Below are positions 1 through 8,171 of a stretch of DNA of 64,000 nt, one piece after another. The translations under genes and the position numbers were made by a program. The stretch spans positions 496,001 to 560,000 of the forward strand of contig OY969798.1 in NCBI GenBank assembly GCA_963703165.1, written 5' to 3'. Source of the stretch: JBQTKD01 sp963703165. Lineage in GTDB: Bacteria; Actinomycetota; Actinomycetes; Sporichthyales; Sporichthyaceae. The stretch's first letter is position 1. Every line of letters begins with the position of its first letter. The notes beneath the pieces are model-generated. The model was not told where the DNA came from and did not search any database. It saw only the letters and a list, made by a program, of their open reading frames with translations.

Positions 1-382
1 CGGCGTCGACCGCTCCCGGGACGTCCTCCCAGCCGTCGAGGACGACCACCACGTCGGCCTCGATCAGGGCTGCGCGGTCGGCGGCTCGGCCGGCGCGGGC
101 GTCGGCGAGCGCGGTGTCGGACACGGCGGCCTGCTCGCACGGGGAGAACACGCTCGCTCCTGCCGCACGAAGGGCAGCGGCCACCGAGCGGTAGGCAGTG
201 CGGGCGGGCCAATGGATCAGGCCGAGGTCGAGCAGAGTCGCCTCGACGGGGGCCCACACCTCGGGCTCGAGCCAGGTGCGCGGGCCGGCCAGGTAGATGC
301 GCAGGCCGTGGAACTCACCGGCACGAGGCGGCGGGATCCGATCGGTCTGGTCGATCCGGAGTAGATCAAGCACAGGTCGCAT
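1..382 (-). CDS. DUF4406-type protein (3' end outside window)
   Basis: The frame is open from an ATG at 382 to the left edge of the window (127 codons), so the C-terminus is missing. The visible protein has a Rossmann-like start (HGLRIYLAGPRTW, about residues 25-37). Later comes an acidic stretch ending in ADVVVVLDGWEDVPGA, the pattern seen near the end of DUF4406 proteins, which share the nucleoside 2-deoxyribosyltransferase-like fold and usually carry a D-GWE-S-GA motif. Here the Ser before GA is Pro. The substrate is unknown. It is separated by 150 bp from the next minus-strand gene upstream. Family assignment is by motif only. Confidence 0.6.
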   Translation of the reverse strand, partial: MRPVLDLLRIDQTDRIPPPRAGEFHGLRIYLAGPRTWLEPEVWAPVEATLLDLGLIHWPARTAYRSVAAALRAAGASVFSPCEQAAVSDTALADARAGRAADRAALIEADVVVVLDGWEDVPGAVDA

Positions 383-532
383 GTTTCCGGTGGCTCCTCC
401 GCTGTGGAGGGGTTATCGCCGCAACGGAGCCAAACGTTTCCTATGCGCCCCGAATCGGGTAGAAGTTCAGCCGGTTTGTCCGGATTTGGGGCGCTTCGGC
501 CGCGCGTCAGAACTTTGCTGATCCAGGTCCGC

Positions 533-1012
533 CTAGGACTGGACGAGCGCGCGGAGCGGGACCGCGGGGGTGCCGCAGCGGGCCGCGAGGGCCAGGACCT
601 CGGGGTCGTTCTCGTAGCGGCCGACGAGCACGAGCAGGTCGACGGATCGCACCTCGACCTCGGTGGGCAGGCCGCAGTCGGTCACGCCCTCGAACTCGGT
701 CGGCAGGATGTCCTCGAGGACGACGACCAGACCGGTGGCCCACATCGCCTCGACGGCGGAGACCCAGTGCAGGTCGTTCTCCAGACCGACGACGTAGACG
801 CGGATGCGGCGGAAGATCGAGCCGTAGATGACCGCGGCGACGCGCTCGGCATCCCGGACGCCGGCGTAGACCAGGCGGGCGGCGCGCAGTTCGCGGGACG
901 CGTCGGTCTCCTCGGACAGCCGCGAACGACTCCACGACGGGTCCTGGGTATCGGCCTCACGGGTGTAGTCCGCCTCGTAGTCCGCCCCGAACTCGCGGTC
1001 GTGCTCGGACAT
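533..1012 (-). CDS. hypothetical protein
   Basis: A 159-residue acidic protein; I do not recognise the family. The N-terminal 40 residues are rich in Asp/Glu and probably disordered. The remainder alternates short hydrophobic strands (VYVVGLEN, GLVVVLEDIL, VDLLVLVGRY) with charged helices, suggesting a small alpha/beta domain. The start at 1012 was chosen because a GGGGG run lies 5 nt upstream; an in-frame ATG at 1036 is also possible. A longer open frame continues to 1399, but that part overlaps the opposite-strand pirin gene and looks non-coding. It may share a transcript with the DUF4406 gene downstream. Confidence 0.6.
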   Translation of the reverse strand: MSEHDREFGADYEADYTREADTQDPSWSRSRLSEETDASRELRAARLVYAGVRDAERVAAVIYGSIFRRIRVYVVGLENDLHWVSAVEAMWATGLVVVLEDILPTEFEGVTDCGLPTEVEVRSVDLLVLVGRYENDPEVLALAARCGTPAVPLRALVQS

Positions 1013-1292
1013 TCGGCCCCCAACGTCGCGCGCCATTCCCCGACCGTCTCGGCCGGATAGTTTTTTGACGCACGAAAGCGCCCCACGGACCGGCCCAAAC
1101 CCGAATACATACGTTCGGCCGATGGTCCGGTCCTCCAATGGGCTGAACCAACCGGGCGGTTCCCCCGCACAGTCGCTCGTCCGGGGAAATGCCGGGACAC
1201 GGGCCGGTCCGGGTGGTTTGACCGGATGGAATAGTCCGTCCCCGTCGACGGTTCGGACGCTTGCGAACCTGCATCGACGAGTGAGGTGGACC

Positions 1293-2039
1293 GTGCCGAT
1301 CGACATCCGACGTGCTGCTGACCGTCCGCACACAAACATGGGATGGCTCGACTCGAAGCACTCGTTCTCGTTCGGCAGGCACTTCGATCCGAAGAACACT
1401 CACCACGGCCTGCTGCTGGTCAACAACGACGACATCGTCGCGGCCGGCACCGGGTTCGAGACGCACCCGCACAAGGACATGGAGATCATCACCTGGGTGC
1501 TGTCCGGCTCCCTGGTGCATCAGGACACGACCGGGCACACGGGCGTCATCTATCCCGGGCTCGCGCAGCGGATGAGCGCCGGTCGCGGCATCCTGCACTC
1601 GGAGAAGAACGATTCCTGGCGCCTGACCGGCGAGCGGCACGAAGAACCCGTGCACTTCGTGCAGATGTGGGTCCTTCCCGATGAGCAACGCATCGAGCCG
1701 TCCTACGAGCAGCTCGAGATCGACGCCGCGCGTCTGTCCGGCAAGCTCGTGACCGTCGCATCGGGGATGCCGCAGCACTCCGACGAGGCCGCCATCCGCA
1801 TCGCCAACCGCTTCGCCGCGCTGCACGTCGCGCGTCTGGCAGCCGGGGAGTCCGTGACGTTGCCCGACGCCCCGCTGGCGCACCTGTTCGCGCCGCGCGG
1901 CTCCGTCGAACTGGAGGGCGCCGGGAAGCTGGCGACCGGCGACGCTGCCCGCCTCACGGAGGCAGGCGCGCGGCGGGTCACCGCCATCGACAACACCGAG
2001 ATCCTCATCTGGGAGATGCACGCCACGGCGCGCAACTGA
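1293..2039 (+). CDS. pirin family protein
   Basis: A 248-residue bicupin of the pirin family, near the usual length. The N-terminal cupin contains the pirin metal-binding pattern (HPHKDMEIITWVLSG, then HSEKN about 50 residues on), so an iron-binding site is expected. The C-terminal cupin has the weaker motif set typical of the family. Bacterial pirins include quercetinase-like enzymes and redox or metabolic regulators; which applies here cannot be told. The GTG at 1293 follows a GAGGTGGA ribosome-binding site. It is convergent with the ABC exporter and separated from it by a strong hairpin. Confidence 0.9.
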   Translation: MPIDIRRAADRPHTNMGWLDSKHSFSFGRHFDPKNTHHGLLLVNNDDIVAAGTGFETHPHKDMEIITWVLSGSLVHQDTTGHTGVIYPGLAQRMSAGRGILHSEKNDSWRLTGERHEEPVHFVQMWVLPDEQRIEPSYEQLEIDAARLSGKLVTVASGMPQHSDEAAIRIANRFAALHVARLAAGESVTLPDAPLAHLFAPRGSVELEGAGKLATGDAARLTEAGARRVTAIDNTEILIWEMHATARN

Positions 2040-2058
2040 CCAACTGAGGGTCCGTCAG

Positions 2059-2089
2059 CGGCGGGGGGTCGGGACGCCCCCCCCCGCCG
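2059..2089. terminator. bidirectional terminator hairpin
   Basis: A 10-bp all-complementary GC stem (CGGCGGGGGG at 2059-2068 with its complement at 2080-2089) sits exactly between convergent stop codons. No long T tract follows on either strand, as is common in actinobacteria. Confidence 0.7.
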
Positions 2090-2100
2090 TTGGCGTTTCT

Positions 2101-3954
2101 CTAGTCCGCGAACTGCGTGCGGTAGAGCAGGGCGTAGAGACCGTCGGCGGCGAGGAGTTCCTCGTGCTTCCCTCGCTCGACGATCCGGCCGGCCTCGAGC
2201 ACCAGGATCTGGTCGGCCCGGCGCACCGTGGACAGCCGGTGCGCGATGACCAACGACGTCCGTCCGGCCAGGGTGTTGTCCAGGGCGCGCTGCACCGCCG
2301 CCTCGGACTCGGAGTCCAGGTGGGCGGTCGCCTCGTCGAGCACGACCACCGACGGGGCCTTGAGCAGCAGCCGCGCCAATGCCAGGCGCTGCTTCTCCCC
2401 ACCGGAGAGCCGGTACCCGCGGTCCCCCACGACGGTGTCCAGACCGTTGGGGAGCGACTTGATCAGCTCGAGGATCTGGGCGTCACCGCAGACGGCGAGC
2501 AGGTCGGTCTCGGTGGCCTCGGGGCGGGCGTAGGTGAGGTTGGCGCGGATGGTGTCGTGGAACATGTGCGCCTCCTGCCCCGCCACCCCGACGGTGTCCG
2601 CCAGGGATTCCAGGGTCAGGTCGCGCAGGTCGACGCCGTTGATGCGCACGGCCCCGGCGATCGGGTCGTAGAGGCGGACGAGCAGGTTGCCGATCGTCGT
2701 CTTGCCGGCACCGGACGGACCGACGAGAGCGACCAGGGTGCCTGGCTCGACCCGGAAGGAGATGCCGTACAGCACCTGCTCGCTCTGGATGCGCTCCAGC
2801 CGCGCCACGGACTCCAGTGAGGCCAGTGACACCTCGTCAGCTCCCGGGTAACGGAAGTCGACGGCGTCGAACTCGACCGACGGCGAACCGGGCGGCACCA
2901 GCACCGCGTCGGGTTTCTCGTCGATGCCGGGCTTGAGGTCCAGAACCTCGAAGACGCGATCGAAGCTGACCAGCGCGGTCATGACGTCGATGCGCACGTT
3001 GGACAACGCGGTGAGTGGCACGTACATCCGGGTCAGGAGCGTGGCCAACGCGAGCAGCGTCCCGACGGTCAGATCGCCGTCGATCGCGAGATTCCCGCCG
3101 ACGCCGTAGACCAACGCGGTCGCGAGCGACGCGACCATCACCATCGCTGCGAAGAAGAACCGGTTGGCCATCGCGATGCGCACCCCGATGCCGCGGACCG
3201 AATCGGCGGTGGCATCGAACTTCGCCGACTCCTCCGCGGGGCGGCCGAACAGCTTGACCAGCAGGGCGCCGGAGACGTTGAACCGCTCGGTCATCGAGGT
3301 GGTGATGTCCGCGGTGAGATTCATCGACTCGCGCGTGAGCTTCTGCAGGTGCCGGCCGACGATCTTGGCCGGGATCAGGAAGATCGGCAGCGTCACCAAC
3401 GTCAGCAGCGTCACCTGCCACGAGAGGTAGAACATCGCGGCACTGACCAGGATCAGGGTCACCGAGTTGGAGACGACCGCGCCGAGGGTGTTGGTGAACG
3501 CCTGCTGCGCGCCGAGCACGTCGTTGTTGAGCCGCGAGACCAACGCGCCGGTCTGGGTACGGGTGAAGAAGGCCAGCGGCATCCGCTGCACATGGGCGAA
3601 CACCTGGGTGCGCAGGTCGTAGATCAGACCCTCACCGATGGTCGCCGAGTACCAGCGCTGCACCAACGACAGCACCCCGTCGACGATCGCGATCGCGGCG
3701 ACCACACACGCCAGACCGGTCACCACCGACCGGTCCCCCGGTACGACGCCGTCGTCGATGATCTTGCGCAACGCCAACGGGACCGCGACGAGCAGGGCCG
3801 CGTCGACGACGACGAGGGTCAGGAAGATCGCGATCAGTCGCTTGTACGGCGCGGCGTAATGCAGCATCCGGCGCAACGTGCCGGGTGCCAGCTTTTGGTG
3901 GTCCGACGTATCACGGGTGAAGGAGCGGTAGGCCGTCCATGGTGACTGGCTCAC
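2101..3954 (-). CDS. ABC transporter, fused permease/ATPase (ABCB-type exporter)
   Basis: A 617-residue half-transporter. About residues 30-330 form the six-helix type-1 exporter membrane domain. The C-terminal nucleotide-binding domain has a Walker A (GPSGAGKTT), the signature LSGGEKQRLALARLL, a Walker B (VVVLDEAT) and a switch His (IAHRLS). It should act as a homodimer or pair with a partner not present here, exporting a lipid, peptide or drug. An insertion of about 20 residues precedes the ATPase core. Translation probably starts at the GTG at 3954, with no clear Shine-Dalgarno; 60 nt separate it from the enoyl-CoA hydratase stop, so the two could be cotranscribed. The substrate is unknown. 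Confidence 0.93.
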   Translation of the reverse strand: MSQSPWTAYRSFTRDTSDHQKLAPGTLRRMLHYAAPYKRLIAIFLTLVVVDAALLVAVPLALRKIIDDGVVPGDRSVVTGLACVVAAIAIVDGVLSLVQRWYSATIGEGLIYDLRTQVFAHVQRMPLAFFTRTQTGALVSRLNNDVLGAQQAFTNTLGAVVSNSVTLILVSAAMFYLSWQVTLLTLVTLPIFLIPAKIVGRHLQKLTRESMNLTADITTSMTERFNVSGALLVKLFGRPAEESAKFDATADSVRGIGVRIAMANRFFFAAMVMVASLATALVYGVGGNLAIDGDLTVGTLLALATLLTRMYVPLTALSNVRIDVMTALVSFDRVFEVLDLKPGIDEKPDAVLVPPGSPSVEFDAVDFRYPGADEVSLASLESVARLERIQSEQVLYGISFRVEPGTLVALVGPSGAGKTTIGNLLVRLYDPIAGAVRINGVDLRDLTLESLADTVGVAGQEAHMFHDTIRANLTYARPEATETDLLAVCGDAQILELIKSLPNGLDTVVGDRGYRLSGGEKQRLALARLLLKAPSVVVLDEATAHLDSESEAAVQRALDNTLAGRTSLVIAHRLSTVRRADQILVLEAGRIVERGKHEELLAADGLYALLYRTQFAD

Positions 3955-4014
3955 GGACGACCGAGGTGGTGCGGGGACGGCTGGGGCACGGGCGGTCCCC
4001 CTTCTGGCTGAGTC

Positions 4015-4827
4015 TTACTGGAGCGATGCGGCCATGGAACGCAACAACGGGACCTGCGCATTCCGTTCCGCCTCGTGCGCGGCGACGGGTTCGCGGAGGT
4101 GCGCCTTGATCACGAGGTCCTTCACCGCACGGACCGCGGCATGGTTGCAGCCCACCAACTGCTGGGCCAGGGCGGCGGTCGCCGACTCCAGTTCCTCGAC
4201 GGGGACCAGCGCGTTGGCCAGACCGATCTTGTCCGCCTCCGCGGCGTCGATCCAGCGCGCGGTGGCGCACAACTCGAGCGTCTTCGGGTAGCCGACGGCG
4301 CGCAGCAGGTTCTGGGTGCCCAGCAGGTCGGGAATGAGGCCGAGTGCGGTCTCCTTCATGCAGAGCTTGGCGTCGGTGGCGAGGATCCGCATGTCAGCGG
4401 CGAGCGCCAGCTGGAAGCCGCCACCGACGGCGGCACCCTGCACTGCCGCGATGGTGATCCAGCGCGGGTCGGCCATCCACGTGTAGCCGCGCTGCTGGGT
4501 GGCGATCCAGTCGCGGATCCCGGCGTCGTCGCGCTGCATCACGGCGAGCAGCGACTCCTCCCCCGGCGGGCCGTCGGCGCTGATCATGCGCAGGTCGATG
4601 CCCGCGCAGAACACCGCGCCGGCTCCGCGGACGACGACCACGAGGACGTCGTCGGTCAGCAGATTGGGTACCTCGGCGAGCGCGGCCCACAGGGACGGGG
4701 TCTCGGCGTTGCGCCGGTCCGGCCGGTTCAGGGTCACCGTGGCGACCGGGCCGGCGATGTCGAGCAGAACGTCCCCGGCCTCGAGCACGTCGGAGGTCAC
4801 CCGGGTCGCTTCGGTAGTCATCGTCAT
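4015..4827 (-). CDS. enoyl-CoA hydratase/isomerase family protein
   Basis: A 270-residue crotonase-fold protein, normal length. Visible signatures are LNRPDRRNAETPSLW, the first oxyanion-hole segment FCAGIDLRMI and the second GAAVGGGFQLALAADMRI. The following active-site helix reads ALGLIPDLLGTQ, whereas hydratases usually carry Gly-Gly before TQ, so hydratase activity is not certain; an isomerase, hydrolase or other acyl-CoA role is equally possible. The start at 4827 lies 7 nt downstream of a TAAGCT -10-like hexamer with no Shine-Dalgarno, consistent with a leaderless mRNA. An upstream in-frame extension to 5070 overlaps the HTH gene and is rejected. Confidence 0.87.
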   Translation of the reverse strand: MTMTTEATRVTSDVLEAGDVLLDIAGPVATVTLNRPDRRNAETPSLWAALAEVPNLLTDDVLVVVVRGAGAVFCAGIDLRMISADGPPGEESLLAVMQRDDAGIRDWIATQQRGYTWMADPRWITIAAVQGAAVGGGFQLALAADMRILATDAKLCMKETALGLIPDLLGTQNLLRAVGYPKTLELCATARWIDAAEADKIGLANALVPVEELESATAALAQQLVGCNHAAVRAVKDLVIKAHLREPVAAHEAERNAQVPLLRSMAASLQ

Positions 4828-4878
4828 GCGCTGCAGCTTAGGCGCGGGCTTACCGCCGGGTAACCCTGGGGAACGCGA

Positions 4879-4912
4879 ATTGGCCGCCGTCCCCGAGGGG
4901 GCGGCGGCCAAT
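4879..4912 (-). terminator. terminator downstream of the HTH gene
   Basis: A perfect inverted repeat with one G-T wobble: ATTGGCCGCCGTCCC pairs with its complement across a 4-nt loop, giving about 15 bp. It lies immediately downstream of the small HTH gene and upstream of the enoyl-CoA hydratase start, so it should separate the two transcripts. Confidence 0.75.
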
Positions 4913-4954
4913 ACGACGCCAATAATCGCCTTGCTTGCTACCTGAAGCGGGAGC

Positions 4955-5170
4955 TCAGACCTTGACCTTGCCGCGGGTTGCCCCGCCACGGCCGCGGAGA
5001 GTGACCCCGGACTCCGAGAGCATCCGGTGGACGAATCCATAGGAGCGTCCGGTTTCCTCAGCCAGAGCACGGATGCTCCGACCCTGGCTGTACTTCTTCT
5101 TCAGGTCGGCGGCGAGGCGCTCACGCGCGTTGCCGGTGATCCGGCTGCCCTTGCGCAGGGTTTCGGCCAC
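4955..5170 (-). CDS. small helix-turn-helix protein
   Basis: A 71-residue basic protein matching a family highly conserved in actinobacteria. It has a helix-turn-helix core (SIRALAEETGRSYGFVHRML, about residues 30-49) followed by a basic tail rich in Gly, Arg and Lys. The start is the GTG at 5170, preceded by GGAGGAA 6 nt upstream; the longer open frame to 5281 lacks a comparable signal. It is likely a nucleoid- or promoter-binding protein; no function is established that I can name. It is monocistronic, with its own terminator. Confidence 0.85.
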   Translation of the reverse strand: MAETLRKGSRITGNARERLAADLKKKYSQGRSIRALAEETGRSYGFVHRMLSESGVTLRGRGGATRGKVKV

Positions 5171-5335
5171 TTTTGCTTCCTCCGATCGGGACACACGAAG
5201 ACTTTCCCCCGAGGCATCCATGATCAGCCGAGAAAGATTCACTACGCAGGCTCTTCGCGAAACTCGTGATGCTGGGCACAACCATTGCCCCTGTTTGTCA
5301 CGAGAATTTCTCTGAACGACTGCTGCAAACGGGTG

Positions 5336-6934
5336 TCAGGCGAGCGCGACGAGGTCCGCGTACTCGTCGGACCACAGGTCCTCGATGCCGTCCGGGAGCA
5401 GAATCAGGCGCTCCGGAGCCAAGGCGTCGACAGCTCCTTCGTCGTGGGTCACCATCACCACAGCGCCGCTGTACCGGTGCAGAGCGGACAGGATCTCCGC
5501 GCGGCTGGCCGGGTCCAGGTTGTTCGTCGGCTCGTCGAGGAGCAGCACGTTGGCGCCGCTGACCACCAGCGTGGCCAGGGCCAGGCGGGTCTTCTCCCCG
5601 CCGGAGAGCACCGCGACCGGCTTCTCGACGTCGTCCCCGGGGAACAGGAACGAGCCGAGCACCCGGCGGCACTCGGTCTCGGAGAGGTCCGGGGCCGCCG
5701 AGACCATGTTCTCCAGCACCGTGCGCTCGCGGTCGAGCGTCTCGTGCTCCTGGGCGTAGTACGCCAGCTTCAGCCCGTGGCCCGGGACGACCTCGCCGGT
5801 GTCGGAGGGCTCCACTCCGGCCAGGATTCGCAGCAGCGTGGTCTTGCCCGCGCCGTTGAGGCCGAGGATGACGACCCGGGAGCCCTTGTCGATCGCGAGG
5901 TCGACGTCGGTGAAGATCTCGAGGCTGCCGTAGGACTTGGACAACTCCTTGGCCATCAGCGGGGTCTTGCCGCACGGCGCGGGCTCCGGGAAGCGCAGCT
6001 TGGCGACCTTGTCGTTGGCCCGGACGTCCTCCAACCCGGCCAGCAACTGACCGGCTCGACGCGCCATGTTCTGCGCGGCGACAGCCTTGGTGGCCTTGGC
6101 GCGCATCTTGTCGGCCTGCGCCATGAGCTCTGACGCCTTCTTCTCGGCGTTGGCGCGTTCCCGCTTGCGGCGGCGCTCGTCCTGCTCGCGCTGCTTGAGG
6201 TACACCGCCCAGCCGACGTTGTAGATGTCCAGCTCGGAGCGGTTGGCGTCGAGGTGGAACACCCGGTTCACCACGTGCTCGACCAGTGACACGTCGTGGC
6301 TGATCACGATGAGCCCGCCGGAGAACGTCTTCAGATACGAACGCAACCAGGTGATCGAGTCCGCGTCCAGGTGGTTGGTGGGCTCGTCGAGCATGAGCGT
6401 GTCCGCTCCGCCGAACAGGATCCGCGCCAGCTCGACCCGGCGGCGCTGACCGCCCGAGAGGGTGCCCAGCTCCTGGCTCAGGATCCGATCGGGCAGCCCG
6501 AGCCCCGCGGCGATCCCGGCCGCCTCGGACTGCGCGGCGTAGCCGCCGCCGGCCATGAACTCGGCCTCCAGGCGGGGGTAACGCTTCATCGCGGCCTCAT
6601 GCACGGCCTCGTCGGTGCTGGCCATCTTGGCCTCGGTCTCGCGCATCTTGCGCGCGATCTCGTCCAGGCCACGCACGGACAGGATCCGGTCGCGGGACAA
6701 CATGTGCGGGTCCGCCGCCCCGGGCTCCTGATGCAAGTACCCGATCTCGCCGGACCGGGTGACCTTGCCCTCCGAGGCCTGGTTCTCCCCCGCGAGCACG
6801 CGCAGCAACGTCGTCTTCCCGGCGCCGTTGCGCCCGACGAGGCCGACTCGGTCGCCCTTGCCGACGCGGAAGGAGCACGCGCCCAACAAAAGGCGTGCGC
6901 CTACCCGGAGTTCCAGCTCAGCGGCCGTGATCAT
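5336..6934 (-). CDS. ABC-F family ATPase
   Basis: A 532-residue soluble protein with two ATP-binding cassettes and no membrane helices. Cassette 1 has GRNGAGKTT, LSGGQRRRVELAR and a Walker B ending DEPTNHLD. Cassette 2 has GLNGAGKTT, LSGGEKTRLALA and DEPTNNLD. Between them is a basic, helical linker (about residues 235-300, rich in Lys, Arg and Glu) that in ABC-F factors reaches toward the ribosomal P site. It is most likely a translation factor related to EttA or to antibiotic target-protection proteins; these cannot be separated by eye. The ATG at 6934 has GGGGA 3 nt upstream and a TAGACT hexamer farther up (6954-6959). The longer in-frame extension is rejected. Confidence 0.92.
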   Translation of the reverse strand: MITAAELELRVGARLLLGACSFRVGKGDRVGLVGRNGAGKTTLLRVLAGENQASEGKVTRSGEIGYLHQEPGAADPHMLSRDRILSVRGLDEIARKMRETEAKMASTDEAVHEAAMKRYPRLEAEFMAGGGYAAQSEAAGIAAGLGLPDRILSQELGTLSGGQRRRVELARILFGGADTLMLDEPTNHLDADSITWLRSYLKTFSGGLIVISHDVSLVEHVVNRVFHLDANRSELDIYNVGWAVYLKQREQDERRRKRERANAEKKASELMAQADKMRAKATKAVAAQNMARRAGQLLAGLEDVRANDKVAKLRFPEPAPCGKTPLMAKELSKSYGSLEIFTDVDLAIDKGSRVVILGLNGAGKTTLLRILAGVEPSDTGEVVPGHGLKLAYYAQEHETLDRERTVLENMVSAAPDLSETECRRVLGSFLFPGDDVEKPVAVLSGGEKTRLALATLVVSGANVLLLDEPTNNLDPASRAEILSALHRYSGAVVMVTHDEGAVDALAPERLILLPDGIEDLWSDEYADLVALA

Positions 6935-7230
6935 GCGTCCCCATAGGGGCTCGAGTCTACGGGCGGTATGCGTGTGAGCTATCGCACTGTCGTTTAGGCG
7001 CAGGTGGGGAACTTGCGGGCGCATTGACCCTCAAACCGGGTAGTGCCGGCTTCGGACTGCGCCCCTACCCTGAAGAGGCGAACGTCCCCTTCGCCACACT
7101 CGTCCCGTTGCGGGTGCCGCCTCGGCGAGAGGGACCGGCCGATGAGCTCGTGATCGGTCCGTCCCGTCCATCCGGTCCCGCGGATGGTCGTGCAAGAGGT
7201 GTGCCAATGGCGGCACAGTGAGGCCAGGCG

Positions 7231-8169
7231 ATGCTGCAAGCGTTCTCGATCGACCCGAACCCGGACCTGTTCGGTCCGAGCGTCGTCATCGGGCTGGCGA
7301 ACGCGGGTATTTACAGCGTGCTGGCCGTCGCGCTGGTGCTGACGTTCAAGATCAGCCGGACCGTCGGCTTCATGCATTACGGCATCGCCGTCATCGGGGC
7401 CTACGGGTACTACCACTTCACCGCGGCCTACAAGTGGAACGGCATGGCCTCGCTCCTGCTGCTCATCGCGATCGGAGGGCTGGTCGGCGGGGGCTACGGC
7501 CTGATGGTCATGAACCGGCGGATCGCGTTCCTGCCGCGCCTGACGTTGTCCACGCTGTCGCTGGCGGTCATGCTGCTGCTCAGCTCGATCGCGACGTTGA
7601 AGTTCCCGGTCCGCCCGGACGTCGCCATCAGCCCGAGCCCCTTCGGGGAAGAGGCGTTCCGGATCTGGTCGTTCAACGTGACCATCCACCGGATGATGAG
7701 CCTGGTCATCACCGTCGTGCTGGTCATCCTGCTGGCGCTGTGGCTCAACGGCACCCGCGCCGGGGTGAACGTGCGAGCGATCTCCGACGACGTCGAGGCC
7801 GCCCGGTGGTCGGGCATCCGACTCTTCCGGATCGGCGTCGGCGCCTACGCCGTCTCCGGCGCGATGTCCTGCCTGGCCGGCGCCCTGCTCGCGCCCGTCG
7901 CCGGGACGGACCTCTCCGCGATCCTGCTCGTTTTCTTCAGAGCGCTGACCATCGCCGTCGTCGGCGCGTTCTACTCCCCTGTCCTGGCCCTGCTGGGCGC
8001 GGTCGTGCTCAGCCTCACCGAGACGTTCATGACCACCACAGCGATGGGCGACACCGGCCCCGCGTCCCGGGAGACGGCGATCTTCGTGGCGATGCTCGGG
8101 ACGGCGTTGCTCGTGGCGAAGCTGCGTAAACAGTTCGGGCGTCGGCCCCTGGAGGTCGAGGTCCTGTGA
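7231..8169 (+). CDS. branched-chain amino-acid ABC transporter permease (LivH type)
   Basis: A 312-residue inner-membrane protein with about eight hydrophobic segments. It carries the LivH/LivM-type cytoplasmic motif region around NGTRAGVNVRAISDDVEAARWSG. Such permeases import branched-chain amino acids, amides or urea with a second permease, two ATPases and a binding protein. It heads an operon, with the LivM-LivG gene beginning 2 nt after its stop. Unlike the downstream genes its frame is intact. No periplasmic binding-protein gene is found anywhere in the window. Confidence 0.88.
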   Translation: MLQAFSIDPNPDLFGPSVVIGLANAGIYSVLAVALVLTFKISRTVGFMHYGIAVIGAYGYYHFTAAYKWNGMASLLLLIAIGGLVGGGYGLMVMNRRIAFLPRLTLSTLSLAVMLLLSSIATLKFPVRPDVAISPSPFGEEAFRIWSFNVTIHRMMSLVITVVLVILLALWLNGTRAGVNVRAISDDVEAARWSGIRLFRIGVGAYAVSGAMSCLAGALLAPVAGTDLSAILLVFFRALTIAVVGAFYSPVLALLGAVVLSLTETFMTTTAMGDTGPASRETAIFVAMLGTALLVAKLRKQFGRRPLEVEVL

Positions 8170-8171
8170 GT

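Noticed and set aside
7138..7170. GGACCGG/ATCGGTCC inverted repeat upstream of livH as an operator
   Set aside because: Imperfect and of ordinary composition for this GC content; no regulator gene is adjacent.
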